In this document: positions 1 to 7,860 of the stretch, piece after piece
Layout: each line of letters begins with the position of its first letter
Numbering within the stretch: the first letter of the stretch is position 1
DNA from: Lachnospiraceae bacterium
GTDB lineage: Bacteria > Bacillota > Clostridia > Lachnospirales > Lachnospiraceae
Reading direction: 5' to 3'
Assembly: GCA_009774375.1 (NCBI GenBank)
Contig: VSNO01000074.1
Span: 1-20,845, forward strand
Length of the DNA stretch: 20,845 nt
Program-made: the position numbers and the translations under genes
The notes under the pieces: generated by a model
Told to the model about the DNA's origin: nothing
Database searches by the model: none
The model's input: only the letters and a program-made list of their open reading frames with translations

Positions 1-1
1 A

Positions 2-133
2 AGATACAGGTATTCTTATGATATAAATACCATTGGAGAAAATCAGACAACTCGTTTTAACAAGACCAATATTAAGAAATTGTATGAGGCATACATCAGA
101 ATAGCGATGGAGATTGAGAAAGGATTGAAGTAA
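2..133 (+). CDS. C-terminal fragment of an unrecognised protein, ended by a duplication-made stop
   Basis: An open frame enters from the left edge and reads 43 residues before a TAA at 131-133. It is charged and probably helical (motifs NKTNIKKLYEAYIRIAME near its end). I do not recognise the family. The frame of the next ORF (from 137) is the same frame, separated only by this TAA. The TAA sits at the junction of a perfect 12-bp tandem duplication (121-132, 133-144). Removing one copy would fuse the two ORFs into one uninterrupted protein. This is therefore most likely the upstream part of a gene that now carries an in-frame stop. Alternatively, it is a true protein end and the next gene starts at a nearby TTG. 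Confidence 0.55.
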   Translation, partial: RYRYSYDINTIGENQTTRFNKTNIKKLYEAYIRIAMEIEKGLK

Positions 134-144
134 GGATTGAAGTA
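121..144. repeat. Perfect 12-bp tandem duplication creating an in-frame TAA
   Basis: The unit AGGATTGAAGTA occurs twice head to tail at 121-132 and 133-144, and the match extends one base upstream. Twelve bases keep the frame, but the junction reads AAG-TAA-GGA and so makes a stop codon. With one copy the frame reads through as K-G-L-K-Y-I-D-S. This is a direct observation. That the single-copy state is ancestral is inference. Confidence 0.9.
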
Positions 145-739
145 TATAGATTCTGTATCTGGGACTGTTGCATTTGAGACGAAGCGGTTGGAGGAAGACA
201 ATTTTGAGAAGACAGCATATTCTGATACAAAAGGGGATATACATAAGAGTAAAATAAAGAGATTCAGCAATATGCACGATGAAAATATTGCTGAACAATT
301 TAAGCGTATGCAGGATAGCGTGATGAAGAAAGAGATTCCGATACTGTCTAGACTTCTGGCTGAAACTGCTTTTGATATAGGGTATGAATCTCTGGCAGAA
401 AAGTACTTTGAACAATTGTCGGAGAAATATGGTATCATAGCCAACACGGTACTGATCAACATATATCTTGCGAATATGTATGAGAATAAGCATCTGCTGA
501 AACATTTGTTGTATATTGTCGGAAATCTGCCTGCAGTCAGGAGAAGTAATTTAGAGATCATACCGCTGGCAGGAATATCAAATCCCGACATAGAGATTCA
601 GGATCTGTCTGTTAAGTGTTTTGAAGCATGGGAAGATAAACGGCATTTGCAGACATTGATCAGTTTGCGGAACAAGACGAGCGTGGAATGGTTTCGGGAG
701 TATATAAACGATGTGATTGACGAACTGAGTGGGGAATGA
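137..739 (+). CDS. Unrecognised protein, probably the downstream part of a gene broken by the 121-144 duplication
   Basis: The ORF encodes 200 residues if TTG at 137 is the start. No good ribosome binding site precedes that TTG, because it lies inside the duplicated unit. The first in-frame ATG (272) also lacks one. This supports the view that the ORF is really the continuation of the frame ending at 133. The protein is mostly alpha-helical and charged. Its C-terminal part (about residues 140-190, with NPDIEIQDLSVKCFEAWED) resembles a HEAT-type helical repeat. The next gene starts at 741, one base after this stop, so the two were probably co-transcribed. Base use is clearly more AT-rich than in the pth-mfd block. 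No function can be assigned. Confidence 0.6.
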   Translation: MKYIDSVSGTVAFETKRLEEDNFEKTAYSDTKGDIHKSKIKRFSNMHDENIAEQFKRMQDSVMKKEIPILSRLLAETAFDIGYESLAEKYFEQLSEKYGIIANTVLINIYLANMYENKHLLKHLLYIVGNLPAVRRSNLEIIPLAGISNPDIEIQDLSVKCFEAWEDKRHLQTLISLRNKTSVEWFREYINDVIDELSGE

Positions 740-740
740 G

Positions 741-1256
741 ATGGCATACTATGTGAGAAAGATTTCACGTTCGAAGTGGCAGGAAGATCCATTGAGCGCG
801 GATGAAGAAAAAGCACTTTTGGAGGTAAAAAAAGTGGCGGCAGACGCTGTTACGAACTGTATAAAAACGACGGGAAACAAATTGTCCTTATGGAGAGTGG
901 AGGAGAAAAGGGATTCGATCGATGACATTATACCGTTGATCGTTGGTTTTGAGAGACCGGATACGTGTGACATTATCTATATTTCAGATGAGGTATTTTT
1001 ACAGGAGGGGATCGTGATAGAACAATCCTCCGAAGATGCCAACACTCCGATCGAAGAATTGAAGCAGTATCATTATAATGCGATCGTTGAGGACTATGAA
1101 GGATTGGGAAAGTTTGCAAGGATTGTGTTGAGATCCCTGGACAATCACAAACGATTTAAAGGCAAAGAGGTTAAGACAAAATTGAGGGAGATGCTTGACA
1201 GGCAGGAGATTGACCGGGAGATGATCTCGGACAAATTGTATGAGAAGATCAGTTGA
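741..1256 (+). CDS. Unrecognised 171-residue protein
   Basis: The start is placed at ATG 741 (MAYYVRKISRSKW) because a GTGGGGA purine run at 729-735 sits at good ribosome-binding distance. The frame also offers GTG 729. The protein is acidic in the middle with a Lys/Arg-rich helical C-terminus (GKEVKTKLREMLDRQEIDREM). There is no signal peptide, membrane segment or Cys cluster. It follows the preceding ORF by one base, so it is translationally coupled to it, and it is closed by the terminator at 1274-1320. I do not recognise the family. With its neighbour it forms a small AT-rich accessory pair next to a housekeeping operon. Confidence 0.7.
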   Translation: MAYYVRKISRSKWQEDPLSADEEKALLEVKKVAADAVTNCIKTTGNKLSLWRVEEKRDSIDDIIPLIVGFERPDTCDIIYISDEVFLQEGIVIEQSSEDANTPIEELKQYHYNAIVEDYEGLGKFARIVLRSLDNHKRFKGKEVKTKLREMLDRQEIDREMISDKLYEKIS

Positions 1257-1273
1257 TCGATGCGTAAGGATAG

Positions 1274-1320
1274 AAAAACCTTATCGATCTGCATACATGG
1301 CAGATCGATAAGGGTTTTCT
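1274..1320 (+). terminator. Strong rho-independent terminator
   Basis: The stem CCTTATCGATCTG (1279-1291) pairs with CAGATCGATAAGG (1301-1313) across a 9-nt loop. It is flanked by AAAA upstream and GTTTTCTTGT downstream. The flanking A and T runs could let it work in both directions. It separates the AT-rich left-edge genes from the pth-mfd block. Confidence 0.88.
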
Positions 1321-1392
1321 TGTGTTAAACAGGCACATACGGCGCTCTGATGCGGCGCCTGCAGATCAACTGGCAGGAAGGAATTGGATCAA

Positions 1393-1569
1393 ATGGGAAG
1401 TTCAGAATGCGACACCTGTGCATATAATGTATATGACGAGGAGGACGCGTGTTATTACTGCGAAGTCCATATGGACGAGGACGACATGATACGGGTGATG
1501 GAAGGACATTATAGGAATTGTCCTTATTACAGGAACGGGGACGAATATGCGGTGGTTAGGAGACAGTAA
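1393..1569 (+). CDS. Small Cys-rich acidic protein (DUF6472-like)
   Basis: Fifty-eight residues from ATG 1393 (MGSSECDTCAYN). AGGAAGGA at 1375-1382 is a well-spaced binding site for this ATG and too close to the in-frame TTG 1384. Cys6-x2-Cys9, Cys20-x2-Cys23 and Cys43-Pro, amid many Asp/Glu/Tyr residues, suggest a small metal-binding (zinc-ribbon-like) fold. The pattern resembles small proteins of the DUF6472 group common in Lachnospiraceae; this assignment is from memory. It ends one base before pth starts, so it is tightly coupled to pth and mfd. It is not Fin, the anti-sigma protein found between pth and mfd in Bacillus: position and sequence differ. Its function is unknown. Confidence 0.75.
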   Translation: MGSSECDTCAYNVYDEEDACYYCEVHMDEDDMIRVMEGHYRNCPYYRNGDEYAVVRRQ

Positions 1570-1570
1570 G

Positions 1571-2170
1571 ATGGTTATCATAGCAGGGCTTGGAAACCCT
1601 ACAAGGGAATACGAGAATACGAGACACAATATCGGATTTATGGCGGTCGATGCGCTCGCGGACAAGTACAACATCAGCGTGATGGACTGTAAGCACAAAG
1701 CATTGATCGGAAAGGGCGTGATCGGCGGCACGAAGGTCGTGCTGGTGAAGCCGCTCACGTACATGAACCTGAGCGGTGAGGCGATCCGCGCAGTGGTGGA
1801 TTACTATAAGGTGGATGCGGCGAGTGAGCTGATCGTGATCTACGACGATATCAGCCTCGATGTCGGGCAGCTTCGCATCCGCAAGAAAGGCAGCGCCGGC
1901 GGACACAATGGCATCAAGAACATCATCGCGAACCTGGGCAGCGACACATTTCTGCGCATCAAGGTCGGCGTCGGCGAGAAGCCAAAGGGATACGACCTTG
2001 TGGACTACGTGCTTGGCCATTTTGGCAAAGAAGAGCTGGAAGTGATGGTGGAGACCCTGGAGAAAGTGGACGGGGCAGTGAATCTGATGCTGGAGGATGA
2101 GGTCGACATGGCGATGAATAGGTATAATGTGAAGAACAGTCCAAAAGATGCCGGGGCTGTGGGAAAATAA
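1571..2170 (+). CDS. pth: Peptidyl-tRNA hydrolase
   Basis: Hydrolyses the ester bond of peptidyl-tRNAs released from stalled ribosomes, recycling tRNA in the cytoplasm. From ATG 1571 it is 199 residues, normal for the family. The family's active-site positions are all visible: Asn9 in GLGNP, the catalytic His19 in NTRHN, Asn66 in TYMNLSG, Asp92 in YDD and Asn113 in GGHNG. The frame could extend to 1547, but ATG 1571 starts exactly at the conserved MVIIAGLGNP N-terminus. The start lies two bases after the previous stop (1569), so translation is coupled to the small Cys-rich protein. mfd follows after 39 bases, the usual Firmicutes pth-mfd order. Confidence 0.97.
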   Translation: MVIIAGLGNPTREYENTRHNIGFMAVDALADKYNISVMDCKHKALIGKGVIGGTKVVLVKPLTYMNLSGEAIRAVVDYYKVDAASELIVIYDDISLDVGQLRIRKKGSAGGHNGIKNIIANLGSDTFLRIKVGVGEKPKGYDLVDYVLGHFGKEELEVMVETLEKVDGAVNLMLEDEVDMAMNRYNVKNSPKDAGAVGK

Positions 2171-2209
2171 AATGATCAGGATGATTTAGGATATGGAGGA
2201 CAACCAATC

Positions 2210-5200
2210 GTGAACACATTATTGGCACCGCTTAGGGAGCTTGGCGAGTATGAGGGTATCACAGAAGCACTGGACAAAAAGGGCGGTAAGGTGAGCGTGA
2301 GCGGCTGTGTGGATTCCCAGAAGCTTCATATGGTATTTGGCACGGACAGGGATTACGATGTGAAGCTGATCGTGACCTACAGCGATATCAAGGCGAAGGA
2401 GCTTTTGGAGGACTGCCGCCTGTACTGCCGCGAGTCGTATTTTTATCCGGCGAAGGATCTGATCTTCTATCAGGCGGATGTCCATGGCAACCAGCTTGTC
2501 AAGGAAAGGATCGCGGTGCAGCGAAGACTCCTCGAGGGCAATCCGGTCACGATCGTCACAACCTTTGCCGCTCTGATGGCGCATCAGATCCCGCTGTCCG
2601 TGCTCGAGGACAATATCGTCTGCATCGGCAGGGACAGCGTGATCGAGGAGCGGGCGCTGGCGCGCAGGCTCGTGGCGATGGGATATGAGAAAAATTATCA
2701 GGTGGAGGCGCCGGGGCAGTTTTCGATCCGCGGCGGGATCGTCGACATTTTTGACCTGACCTCGGAGAATCCGGTCCGCATCGAGCTGTGGGGGGACGAG
2801 GTCGAATCGATCCGCACGTTTGACGTGCTCAGCCAGCGCTCCATCGAGGAAAATATGACGCAGGTGTCGATCTATCCGGCGGCGGAGCTGATCCTGTCGC
2901 AGTCCGTGCTCGACAGGGGATTTCACAGGATCGAGAAGGATTGTAAGGCGCAGGCGAAGCTTTTCAGGGATCAGACAAAGCCGGAGGAGGCGCACCGCCT
3001 GGAGACGGCAGTGGCGGATCTGCGGGAGCAGGTGACGCAGTTTCAGAACCTTGTGAACCTCGACAGCTTTATCCACTATTTCTATGAGGATACCATGTCA
3101 TTCACCGATCTTTTACGGAACAGGCGGTGCTGTGTCTATCTCGACGAGCCGCTGCGCATCGAGGAACATGCGCGCGCTGTGGAACTCGAGTTTCGGGAGA
3201 GCATGACAAACAGGGCGGAAAAGGGATATATCCTGCCCGGACAGATGGATGTGCTCTACTCCGTGCAGGAGACGATGGCAAAGCTTGAGGATGAGCGTCT
3301 CCTCGCGCTCTCGACCATGGAATTCAAGGGATTTGGTATCCGGTTTGCCGACCGGTTCTCTGTCAATGCCAGAAATATCTCTTCCTATAATAATAGCTTT
3401 GCAGAGCTGGTGAAGGATTTGAACCACTATAAGAAGCAGGGGTACAGGGTGCTCGTGCTGTCCGCCTCGGCGACGCGCGCCAAGCGCCTTGCAACAGATC
3501 TCATGGACGAGGGGCTGACTGCGTTTTATTCGGAGGATCCGGACAGGGTACTGCAGCCGGGGGAGATCATGACGTACCACGGTGCTGTCCTGAAGGGATT
3601 TGAGTACCCGCTGTTAAAGTTCGTCGTGATCTCCGAGACGGATATCTTTGGAAAGCAGCAGCGCAAAAAGCGGAAAAAGACGTACGAGGGGCAGAAGATC
3701 CAGAATTTTTCGGACCTGAAGGTGGGGGACTATGTCGTCCATGAGAATCACGGACTCGGTGTCTATAAAGGTATCGAGAAGGTCGAGGTAGACAAGGTCG
3801 TCAAGGATTACATCAAGATCGAGTACCGGGACGGCGGCAATCTCTATGTGCTGGCGACGGGGCTTGACGTGATCCAGAAATACGCCTCGGCCGATGCGGC
3901 GAAAAAGCCGAAGCTGAACAAGCTGGGCACACAGGAGTGGGTGAAGACCAAATCGAAGGTAAAGACTGCCGTCAACGAGATCGCAAAGGATCTTGTGGAG
4001 CTGTATGCAGTCCGGCAGCAGAAGCAGGGGTTTGTGTTCAGCAAGGACACTGTGTGGCAGCAGGAGTTTGAGGAGATGTTCCCGTTTGAGGAGACGGGCG
4101 ACCAGCTGCTTGCGATCGAGGCGACCAAGAGCGATATGGAGAGTCCGCGCATCATGGACCGGCTGATCTGCGGCGATGTGGGATATGGAAAGACGGAGAT
4201 CGCGATCCGCGCGGCGTTCAAAGCCATACAGGACGGGAAACAGGTCGCGTATCTCGTGCCGACGACGATCCTGGCGCAGCAGCATTACAACACATTCATG
4301 CAGCGCATGAAGGATTTTCCGGTGCGCGTGGAGATGCTGTCGCGTTTTCGGACGGCGGGCGAGATGAAGAAGACCGTCGAGGGGCTCAAAAAAGGGCTGG
4401 TGGATATCGTGATCGGCACGCACAGACTCCTGTCCGCGGACGTGCAGTACAAGGATCTGGGGCTTCTGATCGTCGACGAGGAACAGCGTTTCGGCGTGCG
4501 TCACAAGGAGAAGATCAAGCAGGTCAGGGAGGATGTGGATGTGCTGACGCTGACAGCGACGCCGATCCCGCGGACGCTGCACATGAGCCTTGTGGGGATC
4601 CGCGACATGAGCGTTCTCGAGGAGGCGCCGGGGGAGCGTCAGCCGATCCAGACCTATGTCATGGAGTACAACGAGGAGATGGTCCGGGAGGCGATCGTCC
4701 GCGAGCTTTCCAGGCAGGGGCAGGTGTACTATGTATATAACCGCATCAACAATATCGAGGAGATCACCAACCAGGTTGCCCGCCTTGTCCCGGAGGCAGT
4801 CGTGGCGTATGCCCACGGTCAGATGAAGGAGCATGAGCTGGAGAAGATCATGTTCCAATTTATCGGCGGCGAGATCGATGTGCTGGTGTCGACGACGATC
4901 ATAGAGACCGGGCTGGACATCTCGAACGTCAACACCATGATCATTCACGACTCCGACGCGATGGGGCTGTCGCAGCTCTATCAGCTGCGCGGGCGCGTGG
5001 GGCGCTCCAACCGCACCTCGTACGCGTTTCTGATGTACAAGAGAGACAAGATGCTCAAGGAGGTGGCGGAGAAGCGTCTGCAGGCGATCCGCGAGTTTAC
5101 GGATCTGGGGAGCGGTTTCAAGATCGCGATGCGGGATCTCGAGATCAGGGGCGCCGGAAATCTCTTAGGGGAGCGCCAGCACGGGCATATGGAGGCGGTC

Positions 5201-5746
5201 GGCTACGACCTGTACTGCAAGATGCTCAACGAAGCGGTCAAGACACTCAAAGGGACGAAAAAAGTCGACGCGGATTTTGGCACTTATGTGGATATGGACG
5301 TCGACGCCTTTATCCCGCCGGAGTACATCGTCAATGAAGTCCAGAAGCTGGACATATACAAGCGCATCGCAAGCCTTGAGAATGAGGCGGAGTGCGACGA
5401 CATGAGAAAGGAACTGAAGGACCGGTTCGGCAATGTGCCAAAGTCTGTCGAGAATCTGATCCAGATCTCGCTGATCCGCGTCACGGCGCACAAGCGGTAT
5501 GTGACAGAGATCAAGGGAAAGGTGGGGCAGGTCACGTTCTTCATGGAGCCCTATGCGCCCGTCCGCGTCGAGCGGCTGCCTGAGCTGATGGCAAAGTACA
5601 GGGGTGTTCTGGAATTTTCTGCAAAAGGGACGCCAAATTTCGTGCTAAAATATAAAAAATATGGTTTAATAGAGAAAGAGGCAGAACTCATGATGACATA
5701 CACAGAAAAAGTGCTGGCGGACATGGCAGTGCTGTATGACAGCTGA
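2210..5746 (+). CDS. mfd: Transcription-repair coupling factor Mfd
   Basis: A DNA translocase that removes RNA polymerase stalled at lesions and recruits UvrA. It has 1178 residues, matching full-length Mfd. Order: a UvrB-like N-terminal region (to about 350), an RNA polymerase-interacting CarD-like domain around 497-570 (VGDYVVHENHGLGVYKG), a RecG-like superfamily 2 motor with Walker A GDVGYGKTE near 654-662, DEEQ box DEEQRFG near 756, TATPIPRTL, the QLRGRVGRS motif VI, and a C-terminal TRCF domain. The start is GTG 2210, with GGAGG at 2195-2199. It is probably in one operon with pth and followed closely by the aldo/keto reductase. Large antisense ORFs over this gene are codon-bias shadows. 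Confidence 0.98.
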   Translation: MNTLLAPLRELGEYEGITEALDKKGGKVSVSGCVDSQKLHMVFGTDRDYDVKLIVTYSDIKAKELLEDCRLYCRESYFYPAKDLIFYQADVHGNQLVKERIAVQRRLLEGNPVTIVTTFAALMAHQIPLSVLEDNIVCIGRDSVIEERALARRLVAMGYEKNYQVEAPGQFSIRGGIVDIFDLTSENPVRIELWGDEVESIRTFDVLSQRSIEENMTQVSIYPAAELILSQSVLDRGFHRIEKDCKAQAKLFRDQTKPEEAHRLETAVADLREQVTQFQNLVNLDSFIHYFYEDTMSFTDLLRNRRCCVYLDEPLRIEEHARAVELEFRESMTNRAEKGYILPGQMDVLYSVQETMAKLEDERLLALSTMEFKGFGIRFADRFSVNARNISSYNNSFAELVKDLNHYKKQGYRVLVLSASATRAKRLATDLMDEGLTAFYSEDPDRVLQPGEIMTYHGAVLKGFEYPLLKFVVISETDIFGKQQRKKRKKTYEGQKIQNFSDLKVGDYVVHENHGLGVYKGIEKVEVDKVVKDYIKIEYRDGGNLYVLATGLDVIQKYASADAAKKPKLNKLGTQEWVKTKSKVKTAVNEIAKDLVELYAVRQQKQGFVFSKDTVWQQEFEEMFPFEETGDQLLAIEATKSDMESPRIMDRLICGDVGYGKTEIAIRAAFKAIQDGKQVAYLVPTTILAQQHYNTFMQRMKDFPVRVEMLSRFRTAGEMKKTVEGLKKGLVDIVIGTHRLLSADVQYKDLGLLIVDEEQRFGVRHKEKIKQVREDVDVLTLTATPIPRTLHMSLVGIRDMSVLEEAPGERQPIQTYVMEYNEEMVREAIVRELSRQGQVYYVYNRINNIEEITNQVARLVPEAVVAYAHGQMKEHELEKIMFQFIGGEIDVLVSTTIIETGLDISNVNTMIIHDSDAMGLSQLYQLRGRVGRSNRTSYAFLMYKRDKMLKEVAEKRLQAIREFTDLGSGFKIAMRDLEIRGAGNLLGERQHGHMEAVGYDLYCKMLNEAVKTLKGTKKVDADFGTYVDMDVDAFIPPEYIVNEVQKLDIYKRIASLENEAECDDMRKELKDRFGNVPKSVENLIQISLIRVTAHKRYVTEIKGKVGQVTFFMEPYAPVRVERLPELMAKYRGVLEFSAKGTPNFVLKYKKYGLIEKEAELMMTYTEKVLADMAVLYDS

Positions 5747-5788
5747 GCCTGCCAGATCGCATGTGAGAGTGATGAAGGAGGACTGTTT

Positions 5789-6922
5789 ATGGAGTACAGG
5801 AGAATGGAGAATCTGGGGATCAGCACGTCATTGCTGGGCTTTGGCTGTATGCGTTTCCCGACAGATGCGGACGGCAGCATCAATGAGCAGGAAGTGCTCG
5901 CCATGATCGACAGGGCGTATCAGGAGGGGGTTACATATTTTGATACGGCGTATCCCTATCATGATGGGAAGAGTGAGGCAGTCACTGGAAAAGCGCTGGC
6001 GCGGTATCCGAGGGATTCGTATTATCTGGCTACAAAACTGCCGGTCTGGAATGTAAAGACGATCGGCGATGCGGAGCGCATTTTTTCCGAGCAGCTGGAA
6101 CGTCTGCAAAAGGATCATGTCGATTTTTACCTGCTGCACGCGCTGAACGGTGAGCGCTGGAAGTATGCGAAGGAGCTCGATATTCCTGGATTTTGCGAGA
6201 AGCTCCGCGCAGCTGGCAGGATCAGATATCTCGGATTTTCATTTCATGATGATTATGAGGCGTTTGAGGAGATCCTCACGTCATACAGGTGGGATTTCTG
6301 CCAGATCCAGCTGAACTATATGGACAAAGACACGCAGGCGACCGTGAAGGGGGTAGAGCTTGCCGGGAGGCTTGGCATTCCCGTGGTGGTCATGGAGCCT
6401 GTAAAGGGCGGCTCGCTCGCAAACCTTCCGTCGGAGGGCGTAAACGAACTGTTTGAGAAGGCGCGGCCGGGTGCGTCCGCGTCCTCGTGGGCATTGCGCT
6501 ATGTCGGGAGCTTTGACAATGTGAAAGTGGTGCTGAGCGGCATGTCATCGATGGAGCAGGTGGAGGATAACCTCTCGACGTTTGCGCATTTCGAGCCGCT
6601 CACGGACGAGGAGCAGGCGATCGTGGGCAAAGTGTCAGAGGCTCTGAGAAACAGGGTCCGGAACGGCTGCACAGGCTGCCGCTACTGCATGCCCTGCCCT
6701 GCGGGCGTCGACATTCCGCGGTGTTTTGGCATCTGGAATCAGTACCATATCTATGAGAATGTGAACGAAGCGAAATGGAACTGGACAAACGGGATCGATG
6801 CGGCGAACAAGGCGTCCAGCTGTGTGAAGTGCGGCAGGTGCGAGCAGGCGTGCCCGCAGCATATCGCGATCCGCGAAGACCTCGCGCGGCTGCAGCAGGA
6901 ACTGGATGACATAACAATGTGA
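5789..6922 (+). CDS. Aldo/keto reductase with C-terminal 2x[4Fe-4S] ferredoxin domain
   Basis: A 377-residue cytoplasmic oxidoreductase. The AKR barrel (about 1-285) keeps the catalytic tetrad: Asp52 and Tyr57 in FDTAYPY, Lys83 in ATKLP and His117 in YLLHAL. The C-terminal 90 residues carry two ferredoxin-type cysteine sets, CTGCRYCMPCP (from about 294) and CVKCGRCEQACP (from about 345), suggesting electron transfer between iron-sulfur clusters and the NAD(P)H-type site. This fused architecture is common in anaerobic Clostridia, and the substrate is usually unknown. Start ATG 5789 has GAAGGAGGA upstream (5773-5781). It lies 42 bases after mfd with no terminator between, so some read-through from mfd is likely. 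A terminator follows at 6991-7037. Confidence 0.93.
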   Translation: MEYRRMENLGISTSLLGFGCMRFPTDADGSINEQEVLAMIDRAYQEGVTYFDTAYPYHDGKSEAVTGKALARYPRDSYYLATKLPVWNVKTIGDAERIFSEQLERLQKDHVDFYLLHALNGERWKYAKELDIPGFCEKLRAAGRIRYLGFSFHDDYEAFEEILTSYRWDFCQIQLNYMDKDTQATVKGVELAGRLGIPVVVMEPVKGGSLANLPSEGVNELFEKARPGASASSWALRYVGSFDNVKVVLSGMSSMEQVEDNLSTFAHFEPLTDEEQAIVGKVSEALRNRVRNGCTGCRYCMPCPAGVDIPRCFGIWNQYHIYENVNEAKWNWTNGIDAANKASSCVKCGRCEQACPQHIAIREDLARLQQELDDITM

Positions 6923-6990
6923 CAAGGATCGGAGTTATGTAAAGTAAAACTGCACATCACAGAATTGTCAGACAATGAAACACGTGATCC

Positions 6991-7037
6991 GGGAAGGGAG
7001 GGAAACTGTGTAATATGACAGTTTTTCTTCCTTTTTA
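6991..7037 (+). terminator. Long wobble-rich rho-independent terminator
   Basis: The arm GGGAAGGGAGGGAAACTG (6991-7008) pairs along its full 18 bases with CAGTTTTTCTTCCTTTTT (7019-7036), using several G-U pairs, across a 10-nt loop. The 3' arm itself ends in a T run. It terminates the mfd/aldo-keto reductase transcript. The rest of the 6923-7197 gap is AT-rich, with the promoter described below. Confidence 0.75.
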
Positions 7038-7100
7038 TGTCCCGTTTTTTGATGAAAGTGCAACAATTTTCACAAAAATTCAATAAAGTAAAACAAATTG

Positions 7101-7129
7101 TAGAAATTATTGAAATAGTATATTATAAT
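7101..7129 (+). promoter_or_regulatory. Likely sigma-A promoter for the DUF4391/ATPase pair
   Basis: A perfect -10 TATAAT lies at 7124-7129. A 4/6-match -35, TAGAAA, lies 17 bases upstream (7101-7106) in very AT-rich DNA. Predicted transcription starts near 7136, giving a leader of about 60 bases before ATG 7198. It lies downstream of the terminator at 6991-7037, so the next genes form their own unit. Confidence 0.55.
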
Positions 7130-7197
7130 AGTCTAGAATCGATTAACATAAAATATTGACAATGTGAATGTTTCAAGCGTAAAGGTGGAGGATTCGT

Positions 7198-7824
7198 ATG
7201 AGCGAGGGAAGATATAATATTCCAAAGCAGTACAAAGTTGATAAGGGAATGCCGCTTGACGCACTGTTCCAGAAGATTGACAATCTGAAATGCCGGCGCA
7301 TCTTTGAAGCCGGGATCGAGAGTGTTGAGTGGAGTTATCATCTGGTGGACAAAGAAGGGGTCAAGGACATGAAGACACTCGTCAGGGAACAGGGGGTGTC
7401 CGTGTTTGAGGTGAACCTCAGGCGGAAGATCGATCCGGATCTGCTCACAGATGTGTTTGCCGGACTGCTGCAGCGGCCGATGGTGATGGTCTATCTGTGT
7501 GACGGTGAATTGTCTATGGGGACCTATATTCCGGTGGGAAAATCGAGCAGGACATGTTCGACTGATTTTTATCCGTACGATGCGGACCGTCTGATCGAGG
7601 TGATGGATTATGATGCGGATGCCGGCAAGACAACACAGCAGATCCACAGGCGCATTTACGCGATGCTGTTTCAGCAGAAGCGCATGATCATGATCGAGAA
7701 AGCGTTTGAGCAGCTGAACAGGGACAGCGAGAAAGAGTCCTTTGCATATGAATTCAGCCTTGAGAATCTCGACCGGATCAGGGCGGATGCAGATTTCGTG
7801 CAGTCACAGCTCAGGGTAGTATAA
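7198..7824 (+). CDS. DUF4391-like protein, possible defence-associated partner of the downstream ATPase
   Basis: 208 residues from ATG 7198, with GGTGGAGG at 7184-7191. The N-terminal pattern (YNIPKQYKVDKGMPLDALFQKI), followed by a central alpha/beta region (EVNLRRKIDPDLL, then MVMVYLCDGELSMGTYIPVGKSS) and a helical C-terminus, resembles DUF4391 proteins as I remember them. Those often lie beside helicases, methyltransferases or BREX-type ATPases in defence loci. No catalytic motif is evident, and there is no signal peptide or membrane segment. The next gene, a BREX-type P-loop ATPase, starts 36 bases after this stop with no terminator between, so the two are probably co-transcribed and act together. 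The family call is moderately secure and the role is inferred. Confidence 0.65.
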   Translation: MSEGRYNIPKQYKVDKGMPLDALFQKIDNLKCRRIFEAGIESVEWSYHLVDKEGVKDMKTLVREQGVSVFEVNLRRKIDPDLLTDVFAGLLQRPMVMVYLCDGELSMGTYIPVGKSSRTCSTDFYPYDADRLIEVMDYDADAGKTTQQIHRRIYAMLFQQKRMIMIEKAFEQLNRDSEKESFAYEFSLENLDRIRADADFVQSQLRVV

Positions 7825-7860
7825 CGCCGGGGTACACAGCAGTAGGGAGGAATGGGGTGT

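Noticed and set aside
1393..1569. Fin, the anti-sigma factor of the Bacillus pth-fin-mfd operon
   Set aside because: The gene lies before rather than after pth, and its Cys spacing and sequence differ.
3614..4948. A 444-codon open frame on the minus strand opposite mfd
   Set aside because: It is His/Leu/Arg/Asp-rich with no domain and lies wholly antisense to conserved mfd motor motifs; it arises from codon bias.
7156..7184. A second promoter using TTGACA at 7156-7161
   Set aside because: The -35 is perfect, but the matching -10 position reads GTAAAG and overlaps the ribosome binding region.
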